Positions 24,678 through 35,889 of a stretch of 64,000 nt of DNA are shown here, in pieces. A program made the position numbers and the translations under genes. Origin of the DNA: Flaveria trinervia (Eukaryota; Streptophyta; Magnoliopsida; Asterales; Asteraceae); NCBI GenBank assembly GCA_025506515.1, contig CM046453.1, positions 4,682,410 to 4,746,409 on the forward strand, in the 5' to 3' direction. A model generated the notes under the pieces. That model did no database searches, was not told the origin of the DNA, and saw nothing but the letters and a program-made list of their open reading frames with translations. Positions within the stretch are counted from its first letter, which is position 1; the number at the start of each line of letters is the position of its first letter.

Positions 24678-27190
24678 GAGTTCGAATACACGCCTTGTCA
24701 AGAAAGAAATATGGTATACCACTTTCACGTAGTGACATAATACAAGTTTATTAACGACACATTGTACAAACATTTTACTTGCAAGCCATAACCAATACAT
24801 TACTAATATTTCTTGTTAATTTGTCGCAAACCTGTCCGTTGCTATCTGCCGCTATAGCGTCGCTCCCATTGTTAACTTTGACAAATTTATATAAAAATAC
24901 ATGAGAAATCTTTTTTTCACTAATTTGTTAGAGAAAGAAGCTAATAAAGAGATATAACATAATTTTTTAGGGAAAATTTAGAAACAGGCACCAAATAACA
25001 TAATTAACTTTGTTTCATAATTGAGATTATATCCCTCTTATTATACTTTAATTAAAATCAGGTTTCTTTCATGTCAAAACCAACTAAAAAACACGTTAGA
25101 TGGTGATAATATGTATACCAAAGTAAGTTTTCTGTAGCTGATTGTGATGAAAATAAAAATAAAATCTCATAATATGTCTATCTTTTGTCCGTTTGATAAT
25201 GAAGTTAAATAGAAATTGTTCGCTAAAAAGCCATTCCTATATGAAAAACCATTAAAAAACCATTCCTACAAGTAAAGCATCCACTTTTACTTCTTGTAGA
25301 TTTTCTAAGGCAGTAGAGAGATTGACCATTGAGTGCAAAGGAAAGGTACCTTGGCGACAAGCATGGGTAATGAGTTAGGGGTAGTCGTCAATCTTAAAAA
25401 AAATAATGTTGTATATAATGAAAATTCAAACCGCCCTTTGTAAAATTTAACAATCATTCTTCACTGTCTCTTAATTTCTGTATGTTAATCTTTTAAGTTT
25501 TAAGCCCAATATAAGACATAAGCTCAATTACTTTTCTTAAACTCAAAATCTGACATAGACAGACTTAAATTTTAAACCTAATTCTAATCATCACGCCCGC
25601 ACAACTTCTTGTAAAACTTTTCTAGATCACCAATTTCGTTCGCCGCCCTGATATCAAGTTATTAAGTATTTGAAAGTTTTAATGTTTTTATGATTACTTC
25701 GTTGTTTAGATGGTTATTTGATTAAGTATTATGGTATTTGAACCAATACTTGTAGGTAGAAGGATGAAAATACCAACCCACTTGTTGAGATTGTGAGTGA
25801 TTCAAGAAAGAAAGAGAAAGACGTCCCTTTTTGCCCAAGGGTCATCATCGGAGGTCGGTGTCTAGGACAGGGTGAACCTTTCGTCGTTTACACCCTCTAA
25901 ATGTTGGTTCTTCTGTGGTAGATCTGGTTACAAGATCTATGAATACGAGACACCCCTTTCATTTGATGTTTCAACAAAAAAAAAAAAAGATTTAGGTTGA
26001 TACGTTTAGCCAACCTTAATTCTAGAACACGAGTTTTTACGTTGGTGGTGAGTGACGAAACTTAACTAGAGGTTGTGGTTGGATCCTTACACCATATGGT
26101 CCCTAGCTTTTACACAAGTCTGTCCTAATTTTTATCTTGTCATAACTAGATTCCCCCACATTTGCAGTGTGTCAGAAATCTGTAAGATCTAATAATAATT
26201 ACAACTTAAATTGATTTTTAAAGGATTAAAAGTTATTTTATAACTATAAAATTCATATACGTAATGTCTATACTAAATTATAATATATACATGTGAAAAG
26301 GGGGTATTCTTTTATAAATTTTATTACCTTAATTATTGTATAGATAAATATTATATCTGATTATAACTGTAGAGTTTTAAAATAACTTCCCTATAACTTT
26401 TAATGATTATAACGTTTTCAATACGTTAATATATAATTTTTAAATTTACACTACAAAAATGAGTGTTTTTTCTTTAAATTTATAGGTAGAGTATGTTTAT
26501 TCAACTTTAAAAGAATTACATGTTTTTCATATCACATCACACGAACATCCCTCTTGTAATGCATACAAATATTTGAGGAGTATAATTTTTAGAATAATTT
26601 AAGTACGTTACAAAGTCGTAATTTTCTACAGGATGTTTTTCTCCTTTTCAAATTACGTACCACATTCTCATATATGGTATGATATAGTATGGTATTCTGT
26701 AAGTTTCAACCCGGTCCCCTATAATAAGTTGTAAGCATTCAATGTGACAAATAGTTGATGACAAAACCAATTAATAGGTTAGAAATGAATTTGCACATGT
26801 CTATAGGAATACTAGTTTATTTTTTAACCAATTCATACTAGTTTGAGGCGTATTAAATAAATCAGAATTGTGCTTTCATAATAAAAATATTGCATTTAAT
26901 AAATGTAAAAAGGAAAAAGATGTAGTAAATAGGTTTAAACTATAAAGCTTTTGTAAATGAAAACTGAAGTCTATTTAATGTACGTTAATTACGATTCTTT
27001 TTCTCCTAATAACAACTATCAATTTGTACATGTAAGAATTTAATCCTATCCTATCATGTATAAACGTTTCAGTCACAAAGTTGGTCAGCAAAAGCAGTTG
27101 CAATGTTTACGACGAATATTCCGATTGCAAAAATGGGTCACAAGAATATTTCAGCCACAAAAAAATGTCATTAATTAATTAATAAACAAA
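24678..27190. other. Intergenic stretch without a recognised gene
   Basis: No coding or RNA similarity was seen. The segment 25560-26060 is less AT-rich and may be an old fragment of an expressed sequence or transposon. It carries no open frame worth calling. Confidence 0.35.
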
Positions 27191-27204
27191 AATTTAAGTG
27201 AACA

Positions 27205-27285
27205 TTGAAACCGGTCGCAAAAGAACTTTTGCGACCATGCTGCGACCATTTTTAACGATCATAATGATTATTTTTGTGGTATTGT
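27205..27285. mobile_element. CACTA-type subterminal remnant with hairpin
   Basis: GGTCGCAAAAG-AA-CTTTTGCGACC (27211-27234) is a perfect hairpin and is followed by another GCGACCA. It ends near ATTTTTGTGGTATTG, which resembles a changed CACTACAAAAA terminus read backwards. Repeated GGTCGCAAA words near a terminus are typical of CACTA elements. The other end was not found. Confidence 0.4.
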
Positions 27286-27698
27286 TTGAACGTAACTGAA
27301 ATTGAGAATAAAAATGTGAAACAACCCATAAATGAATTTTCTGAACTCATTCGAATCATTGATCGAAAGGATTTCATATTTCATGACATTAGAGGTAATA
27401 TGTCGTATGAACAACAGATTGGGTTTAAATCCTGCAAAATACATGTTATGATGTATATATGCTATAAAATCTAAGAATTACCGTTAACAAGATATGCATT
27501 TCTTCAATCTTGATCATCATGCTTATCAGCACACATGTCACACGATATCTATTCCTACATTCTTTTGTTAACAATCAAACAATAGAACTTCAATTCAACC
27601 ATTTTAAGTTAGGATTAGCATAAAAAATGCAATATTGTCACGCCAATTAACTTATAACTACTAGTAGACGAATAGTAGTAGTAGTAGAACAAGTTTAG

Positions 27699-27929
27699 CT
27701 ATGAATACAAGAACACCAAACGTTTGGAACAAAGTGAGCATTTGTAACTTCTTTTAGTAACATTACAAACCGGCACGAAGCAAAACCTCCACTTATGCGC
27801 GCAATCGACCGCCTCCACCTTACCACCACAATGAGGACAGGTGCCCGGAGCCTCTTGACGACTTAGCTCCTTCTCCTCCACATTGCACACGAATAACAGT
27901 CTCATCGAGCCGTTGTTTGTTTGATGCAA
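27699..27929 (-). CDS. Small conserved plant zinc-ribbon-like protein
   Basis: A single exon encodes 76 residues. The conserved family start is probably the internal methionine at residue 9 (codon at 27903-27905), which would give 68 residues. Plant relatives typically begin just before LLFVCNVEEKEL, and that block is present here. The protein has two CxxC pairs, CPHCGG (residues 32-37) and CSLC (67-70). Between them lie the sequence WRFCFVPVC (47-55) and a basic KRSYK. This spacing suggests one bound zinc ion. The biochemical role of the family is not known to me. Some database entries have called relatives methionyl-tRNA synthetase, which the size does not support. No break was seen. The 3' side has a TAC/TAG trinucleotide run near 27670. 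Confidence 0.78.
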   Translation of the reverse strand: MHQTNNGSMRLLFVCNVEEKELSRQEAPGTCPHCGGKVEAVDCAHKWRFCFVPVCNVTKRSYKCSLCSKRLVFLYS

Positions 27930-28030
27930 ATGACCGGAATTTGATCGGCGAAATGGGTGTGTTTTTGGGTTTGCTATAATTTGTGTACTTGAGGGACTAA
28001 CATGTGAGGTGATGGATGCTCTTGTGTGTA

Positions 28031-28040
28031 TATTTATATA
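28031..28040 (-). promoter_or_regulatory. TATA box of the zinc-ribbon gene
   Basis: On the minus strand this reads TATATAAATA, about 100 bp before the first ATG. It leaves a leader of roughly 70-95 bases. Confidence 0.55.
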
Positions 28041-28059
28041 GATAGATCACGGACATATG

Positions 28060-28960
28060 TTGTTGGTTCGACCAAGTACTATTTTGTTTCTACCTTTGTT
28101 ATAAAATCTTTTGTTCTTTTTTTCTTCTCCTATTATGTAGATGGTAGTTTACTATATAAGTAATAATACCTTTGAGTCCATAACATATGTTAGGAATGGA
28201 TACGAAAAGAAGTGTAGTTTAATAAAATCAAGGTGTGTAATAAGATTTCCTTTGCTCGTGAGGTGAAAAGTTCAAGTATCATTGTGGACAAGTGGTGTAA
28301 AAAACAGTGGTTAAAAATATATACATTGGTAAGTGGATGAAATATAAGGTTTTCATTAAGTGATTTGTTTGAAATCGTTAAAACTATGAAAATTAAGGAG
28401 GAAATGCATGAAATTTGCCCCACATAGGTGATATGATACAATTTTAAGTCTCATATAAGTGGAGTCTTCTAGATGTGTCCTTCGTAAGAAGGAGACACAA
28501 GTGAACACAAATGGAAGCCCTATAGAGTAACTCGCACTTGCACACCAACACGTATGGTGTGAGCGGTAGACACAATGTGGCGCTTTAAAGGCTAATGTGA
28601 GGTTGCTATCATTGATGTCTTAGTTTCAACCGAGTTCAAAGTTAGTACCGACTTGCATAGTTGTAATCGTTGGGTCTAAGGTTGCTACCGACAACGACAG
28701 CTTGTAAGTTGCTACCAGCTTTGGAGTTGGTATGGATCTAGGCAACACCTAGGTTACTTTAAAGTTACTACCGCTTAGTTACAACTTGTAAAAATTTTGA
28801 AATTCACCAAAGGGATATCAAAACTGTATTTTACGAGTGATCCAATTGGTGCACATTAAAAAAATGTATGATTCATTTGCTTACCTTAAGATATATACGA
28901 AATTATGGATTGTATTACAATCGAGGTCCAACAATAATCAAAGAATACAAATATTGTAAT
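28060..28960. other. Upstream DNA and unclassified repeat-like stretch
   Basis: There is no gene. Between 28590 and 28780 the words GTTGCTACC and GTTACTACCG recur several times in loose form. They could be part of the Copia element whose coding end follows, but this is not established. Confidence 0.3.
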
Positions 28961-28984
28961 CAGATATTGTATATAAGGATTACA

Positions 28985-29350
28985 AATAAGCATGTGGGTA
29001 TGTGTTCAAACTTGGATGTGCTCCTATAGCCAGGAAGTCTTTCAAATAACTATTATAATTGAATAGGAGTTTATCCCTTAATAAATCTCTAGAAATGAGA
29101 CATAATGACTACATCAAATTGTAAAAGATATTTCAAGATGGCTAAAGCTTCTGTAAGCTATTTGTATATATTGTGATAGTCAATAAATGACCGGTAAAGC
29201 TCAAAAGCTTGATATACAATGATAAATCAAAACATTCAACGTAGACACAATACAGTATGATAACTACTCTTAACGAAAGTTATCATGTTTCAATATGTGA
29301 AGTCAAATGATAATAGTATAAATCCTCTTACAAAAGGCTTAAACAAAAAG
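28985..29350 (+). pseudogene. Copia retrotransposon RNase H end, broken
   Basis: Pieces of the Ty1/Copia reverse transcriptase-RNase H C terminus can be read in order: GYVFKLGCAPIARKS (from 28996), YCDSQ (29169-29183), RRHNTV (29240-29257) and YVKSNDN...PLTKGL (29294-29338). They sit in different frames, so there are at least two frameshifts, and several stop codons interrupt them, including adjacent TGA and TAA after RRHNTV. No integrase, protease or flanking LTR was recognised. The relic is inactive. Confidence 0.75.
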
Positions 29351-30652
29351 TAAGTCTACAAGTCGTCAAAAATAATAATATAAAAGCTCATACGCTGAGT
29401 TAATACAAAAGAAAACCTACTTTTAGAGTTTAAAGATCTCAAGATCTAATTATAATAGGGCAACTTAGATATATAAACTAAGAATATTCCCAAGTCATAC
29501 CTCTTTTTCCAACCCTATTCTCATAATTTAATAAAATTATATGATAATTCACTCCATCCTAGCCCTCATCCATATATATTTAGGGACAGTCAAGCACATC
29601 TCTCATATATCAGAGTTCACTATTCATTCATAATATATATTTACTTTTATCGTGTGATTGTGTGAGTTATGAAAAAAGAAAAAATTATAATAAAAAGAAT
29701 ACGTAAATACTTTTTTATTAAATGGAGATGAATATGGAATAAAATGTGTGAGAGTTTTAGAATGAGAGAAAATAATGTTTTTAGTAATGTACCTTATAAA
29801 AATAACAATGAAGAATTAGTTGTGAATGTTTAATGACATTTTGAGGGGTACATCAAAGTCAAAAGAAGTTAAATGCTTCCCTACTTCATTATTGTAAGAA
29901 ATTAATGATATCAAGAAGGTTAGTTACTTTTTATTATTTATTATTTAAACAACTAGTTGGAGCACTAATGATTACTGGTTCATCTAATAATATTTATTAC
30001 TCGAGTATGAAACCTTAGGAAACTAGACTAGCATTTCTTTGAAGGGAAACTCGTAAATCAGTTCATCTCTATTAATTTCGAACCTAAGACCACACTTAGA
30101 AAAAGCCTCGCATTCGGTGAGGAAAACTAGTGACCCAACTAGGAACCTTTTAAAAAAAACAAGTGGTACTTAGAGATCTCCTATTTTAATGAAGTTTTAT
30201 GATGCCTCACATGTGATGAAAATATATAGGGTTGACACAAATAAATTTATGTGCCCGCAAATCTCAAATCAAGCAAGTATTCAACCACTAAAATGGATAC
30301 AACAACGAGCGGTTAATGACGCCACATAAGAGTGTTGAATGAAGTGCAAAATAGTCATTTTCTAAGATCTTAAGAGAAGTTCTGATATCAATTTAAGTAA
30401 AAAACTAAATGAAAACATATGAATTTAATGACGTTTTTTTTGTAATTATCAAAGTTAAATAACAAAATTTAAAAGTGATCTCATATATCTAAATGATGTC
30501 ATTTACCCTAACATATTTTACATGTTCTGTAGTAGATTTATGACTCAAAAGAGAATGATAGAGATCATCTTTTAAGACTTAAACGAGAAAAAAAAAATTA
30601 TGCAAATACCTAAACAATACAAAAATGAAAACAAGTTAGTATTACAAAAATA
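29351..30652. other. Intergenic stretch without a recognised gene
   Basis: AT-rich sequence follows the Copia relic. An LTR would be expected here but no defined end was found. Confidence 0.35.
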
Positions 30653-30797
30653 CTTAGAGTTGAGACAAAAGACTGTCTCAGCAATGAGTTTTCTCCTAAG
30701 AGGGTTAGGGATGTCGTCTCGGCTGGAAAACGAATAAGTGGACCCGATTAAAATAACACATATCATCCGAAATAATGTCGTACATTTGATGTTAAAA
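30653..30797 (+). mobile_element. 5'-truncated SINE, same family as 18338-18583
   Basis: The sequence from TTAGAGTTGAG to GTACATTTG...TTAAAA parallels 18433-18577. Shared stretches are CCGATTAAAATAACAC, GTCGTACATTTG and the AATGAGTTT-TCTCCT block. The polymerase III promoter half is missing. Truncation at the 5' side is usual for SINEs. No clear target duplication was seen. Confidence 0.7.
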
Positions 30798-31194
30798 TAA
30801 AATTACATTGTTAAATTTTCAAGACTACCTTTCAAGTTAGTATGCAAACATCTTTCAAGACTACAACAATGAGTGATTCCTTTTCTAATCTGACGGTAAA
30901 TTTTCTAATAAAACATTAAAAAATTATTTTCTCTTTTCTTGGATTCCTTCAATAACTAGTTGGTAGAGTTTACAAATATTTTTAACCTTTTTATTTTTTG
31001 TATTACGTCGGTAAATTTCTGGTAAAAGATAAACATTTTTTTCTTTTTTAGTTTTCAAGGATTCGTAATAAATTTCCAGTCGATGTCACTTAATTATATA
31101 GTAGCTACGGTATTAATATAATGTTTAATATTATATCAATAATTAATATTAGAAAGTAATATGGAGTTTTTTCCTAAAGTAGTGCTGTTTAAAA

Positions 31195-32655
31195 ACTTTT
31201 TTACCAAAATGGATGATTTGAAAATTGTTTATCAAAATGGGTAATTTTAATACTTTTTTTCTTTCACCTCAAATCTTATTGGATAAAAGTATATTATATA
31301 AAACAGTTATTAAGAAAAACTTAAGGAAACATCTTCGGTTGAGAAATCTAACAACGCCTTTTTTAATTATATTACAACTCTTTTTCTAACAAATTTCAGA
31401 AAACGTGTTTAATATTTCAAAAAATGTTCTATTCCATTAAAACTGATTATAATAATTAATGACTTAAGAAAACTGATTAAAAAATGTTCTAACGAATTTC
31501 ATCTGTTTATAATTTTGTTTTAAAAACAAAATGACTTAAAATATTTTGTTTAAAAATATTTAGAGTTGTTGAACATTTCATATTATATAAAACTTTAGTT
31601 TTTGGTTATTTAGATTTTGATTAAAAGATGTGATTTCTAATTTGTTTTATAAAATCTATTCTAAAAAAGATAGTTTGATTTTTTTAAATTTATTAAGAGA
31701 GAGAAACATAAAAATTAATAAAATTTATTTTTAATAAGAGAAAGAAATTTATATGAGTATTTAAATGACCATAATACCTTTTTTGGAGGGAAAATTGATT
31801 TAGAGATATTTAAAAAAATGAAAAGTGTCAAAAATATGGATTAAGATAAATACAAATGTAAAAAAACCTTATTTTATTAGAAGTTATAGATTAGTAAAAA
31901 TCTTTTACCCTTTTAAGAAATCTTAAATTATTTCATATTGTTCGTATTTAGACTGTAAATGAACCGAACCGACCCAAACAAAACATTTTGCATATTCAAT
32001 TGTTTAGAATTGAATTTCCTCACGAGCATATAACTATATTTAATATCTTTTTCTTGTATGTTCATTTATTAAACAGTCGAATATAAACGAACCTATTGTT
32101 AGACCATTCATGAGCGATCATTTATAGTCTTAATCGTGCTTATGAAATGTAAGTAATACCTTGACTTATATTTATGGATAATAAAACATTTTTTTTATGT
32201 TTTTGTAATCGGAATTTTTTTTAAAGAAAAGTTGACAAGATACGGTTGCTAATATATTTAGAAAAAAATGTTTAAAATATGCATTCATATTTTCAGGCTA
32301 AAGTAGTTTTTTTTGGACTACTTTATAAATGTTTTCTGAACATATCTTCTTAAAATTATGCAAAAAAAACATGTACTATTTTTTTAAAGCTATTAATACA
32401 AAATATATGAAAGAATAAAATCGTTAATATTTAGAAAAAAATTAGAAAAAGCTAGCGAAAAGGTTTATAAAAAAACATTTAAAAGGACTTTTTATAAACT
32501 ATGATGATGCAACAAAATATTTTTTAGAAACTTTTTCCTTTTAGGTAACTTTTCTTTTATCCAACAACATTCCAAAAAGAAAGTGTTTGAAAAATACACA
32601 TTTTAATAATATTTTTAAAATCATTCATTTTGATAAATAATCATTTTAAATCTCG
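31195..32655. mobile_element. Possible TIR element with AT-rich core
   Basis: TTTACCAAAATGGATGATTT and following bases (about 31200-31252) reappear inverted at about 32590-32650, where the inverse reads TTATCAAAATGAATGATTTT. Between them lie AT-rich sequence with CTCTCTT/AAGAGAG blocks resembling the Helitron-like bodies, and a GAACCGAACC-type fragment near 31960-32110. The boundaries are approximate. Confidence 0.4.
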
Positions 32656-32937
32656 AGGACAACAAGGTTTAATGGCCTCTGTTGATTTAATTTGTTGGTA
32701 TCTTATAGCAAATAAAATCCATTTTATATTTTTATTTTTATAATTATATTAAAAATTACTATTTTTTTCAATTAAATAATATTTTTCATACCTTTATCAT
32801 TAACTTTTTTTCTTTCATCCACTCACAAATACTTTAAAAAATATTAAAAAATTTATAGTGATTGTATCGTGTTTCCCCAAATACAGAGAAATACGGTACA
32901 ATCCCCACATTTTTTTATCTCATTCATTTACAATCAT

Positions 32938-33752
32938 CTCATTTATAGATATTAATAAAAGAATGTTTATTTTGATACTTGTTATATTTTTAAACCATTT
33001 TTTTGACACTTGTTAATTTTCTAAATATTCTTACTTTATTTTCCCTCTAAAAGGGTATTAAAGTAATTTAAACACTCAAACAAATTCTCTATCTTCATAA
33101 AAAACTAATTTGGTCAATTGATATATTTTTCTCTCTCATTATATTTTTTTTAAATCAAACTATGTTTTTAAAAATAAATTTTATTAAGAAAATTAAAATT
33201 TATATATTTTTTAAAACATTAAACCTTTTGAAACAAAATATTTTAAATCAATCTTCTTTTAAAAATAATTATAAAAAGTATAGAATTTTTTAAAAGTAGT
33301 TTTATTAAAACAACCAGAATAATTAGAAACTTGAGTTTTAAATAAACAAGATTTTTATAAACAATAAATTTTTATAATAAAATCTTAAAACAAATATTTA
33401 AAAATGAAACTATTTAGATAAGAGATTTAAAAATAGTATAATTGGTTTATCTCTTGAACAAGTATGTATATATAATTTTATACATATTTTATATTAAAAT
33501 ATCGTACTATAACTTTTCGTGTTTATTACTAACTATAATCTATTTAACTTGACAATCTATTTGTTTATATGTGTGTATATATATATATATGTCTATAATC
33601 TATATATTGTTTATTTACTTGAAATAGCTATTCATATGCAATTATAATCATATTTTATCTATAAACATTGTTTTATAATTTATAAATTTTTATTACTAAA
33701 TATTTATTATTTTATTTATTCAACTCGTGTAATATACGGGATACTAAGCTAG
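32938..33752 (+). mobile_element. Helitron-like element G
   Basis: The 3' end carries CGTGTAATATACGGG, a spacer of about ten bases and CTAG (33749-33752). The 5' end is placed at TCATTTATAGATATTAATAA by similarity to elements A and B. The body has the same order of blocks as A and B (TTTTGACACTTGTTAATTTT, CTCTCTCATTATATTTTT, AAATAAATTTTATTAAGAAA). It is non-coding. Confidence 0.5.
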
Positions 33753-34574
33753 AATAATATAAAACAACCATTCAAATAAAAATAAGAAACGAATACAAGA
33801 CAGTGATAAAGTCATAAAAGGTGTGGGGAGTGTTTGAACACATGAAGCAACAAACAGAAGTCCTTTCTTGTGTGTCCTCTTATTCACGTCTAAAATTTCA
33901 GAAGCAAAACCAACTTTCTCTGGAAATTAAAAAATGGGAGAATTTACTTTTTTCTAATGCTATTTTATTTTTAGATTATGTCACTGAAAACTTATATTTA
34001 GTATATGTTTTAGGAAAATGTTTAAATTAAAGGGACTCCAAAACTAAAAATTATAAAAAGTAATCTCATTATTTTTTTATTTTTTTCTTTTGAATTTTTG
34101 TTGGATTCGTTGTTAATATGTTGTAACAACAAACTAAAGATGCTGGTGAAGTAGTCACGGTTTAGAAGTCCCTGTCCATCAATCCATAACAAAATTGACA
34201 TTTTCATCATATCTAATCTAATTGTGTCATTTATTTTCTAATATGGATGTTTAGGACAATCCACTAGCGTCGATGGTTTATGTCTCGTTTGGTAAACACA
34301 CCAATCTTGATGGTGAAACATATTTATTTGTCAAATCCAAAGGCTCACTCGTATCGTTCATCATCTTCCAAAATTTAATCAGTTGTGTGATCACAGTCTT
34401 TGAGTCGGAGATCATCAACCTTCTCTTTTCAATTACCATACATAACGAGCCTAAGTCATATTTTTTTTTGAAAAAGAATTAATAAACATAGAAAAAGAAA
34501 CTAGTACAAAAAACTAGCAAACTCTGGTGAGTGGACTCTCTTGATCCGACTTTTGATTCAATGCCAACTTACTA

Positions 34575-34662
34575 AGAGGAAAAGAAAAGTTATGTCAATG
34601 TGAATAAAAAGAAAAGTTTCGTCAATGTGAAAAGAAAGAAAAGTTCCATCAATCTTATTCAC
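34575..34662. repeat. Three imperfect 29-bp tandem units
   Basis: AAAGAAAAGTTNYGTCAATG is repeated three times with slight change. Confidence 0.8.
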
Positions 34663-35162
34663 ATGTCTACCATAAGTTCATTTCAATCCTTGAAAATTTT
34701 ATAAATAATAAATTAACATTTTCCTCCATGTGGTTTTTTGATATTTATTATTTTTATTCAAAAATGTTTGTTTTTGAATTTAGTTACCCAAAATTTTGAA
34801 AAAAAATTATCATTTTTATTCAAAAATGTTAGTTGCAGTGTTTTAAAATGTTAAATATATATCGCTAAAAGGGTACCTACGTAAATTTTCATATAAAAAC
34901 ACAATCTTAATTTGTGTTTACGTGTTCCTAATAAAATTCATGTTTTTAAATGAAAATAACAACTTTTTTAAATCTTGGGGAGTCAATCAGTCAAATTTGA
35001 AAAAAAATTATTTTTAAATGAAATTAACAAATTTGACCAAACTATAAGGAGAAAAATGACAATTTACTCTTTTAAAAATATATTTGTTCTAAAAATAGAA
35101 GAGCAATATTGGCACTTACAAATAAAATTATATCAAATATAAGGATCGCTTGCTATCATTAT

Positions 35163-35425
35163 TTTGGCGGGGATGAAAAAAATACCTAAGTACAGATCGT
35201 ATTTATCAATCAGATTACATTCACAATATATTTCATAAAAGTCCATATTTACCTGATGTTCTAAATGTACTTAAAGAATAAGATTTGACAAATCAGAATT
35301 TGTTTATGAATGCTGATGTTTCAGTATTGTTACAAATAAACATTGACCATAGAAATGACTCATGTAATGGTACTCAATTACAGGAGATTTTTCAGATGAT
35401 GGTTTTATTTTTACACCCATCAATT
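35163..35425 (+). pseudogene. Helitron PIF1-type helicase C-terminal relic
   Basis: GGDEK, then after a one-base shift LSTDRIYQSD (from 35186), YLPDVLNVL, and finally VSVLLQINIDHRNDSCNGTQ can be read. The order and spacing match the Helitron RepHel helicase end, where YLSSDS, a PxFLN block and VMLLRNxDxxxGLCNGTRL follow each other (family knowledge). An in-frame TAA at 35279-35281 and the shift break the frame. The sequence stops near the first CpG palindrome. It is a small leftover of an autonomous Helitron. Confidence 0.7.
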
Positions 35426-35446
35426 TTAAATCAACATCTCTTTGAT

Positions 35447-35690
35447 CTTATACGTCGCGTATGGGTTCATACGCGGCGCATAGGGTTGCGAAAATATTCC
35501 TTATACGCCGCATATGGGTCCATACGCGGCGTATAAGGTATATTCTGACAAGACCCGTGTCACACACGTGTCGATGAGGCTATACGCCGCGTATGGGTCC
35601 ATACGCGGCGTATAATTTTCCCAAATTTTTTCTGCAATATTTCTATGTATTGTAAAGGGAGTATACACCGCGTATGGGTTAGTACGTATA
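35447..35690. repeat. CpG-rich palindrome cluster, left
   Basis: At least four palindromic units lie here, built on the core TACGCSGCGTA. The perfect one at 35581-35614 has arms TATACGCCGCGTATGG and its exact inverse around GT. The unit at 35502-35535 has one mismatch. Units near 35453 and 35662 are degraded. Surrounding DNA is strongly AT-rich, so these CpG-dense units stand out. Confidence 0.9.
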
Positions 35691-35889
35691 AAAATTTTTG
35701 CCGGCTTTATTTTGTACGTTAAAGTTGACACTTTGCGTATAAGTTATATTTTGTAACATATTAATCGATAATTTTAAATCTTAGTTAACAAATAAAACAT
35801 ATAAAACAAAACAAACATTAAATGATAATAAATAAATAACGAAGTTTTTAAATACATAACAAAATAAAAGTACAATTAACAAAATAAAA
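35690..35889 (-). other. AT-rich 3' region of the Athila ORF1-like pseudogene
   Basis: About 200 bp separate the pseudogene stop from the left palindrome cluster. The sequence is poly-A/T rich with AATAAA words readable on both strands. No gene was recognised. Confidence 0.4.

Noticed and set aside
24491..24754. Open frames across the GTATT microsatellite
   Set aside because: Low-complexity reading without similarity or gene context.
28580..28790. GTTGCTACC-rich stretch as a tandem repeat or gene
   Set aside because: Spacing is irregular and no frame or terminal structure supports a call.
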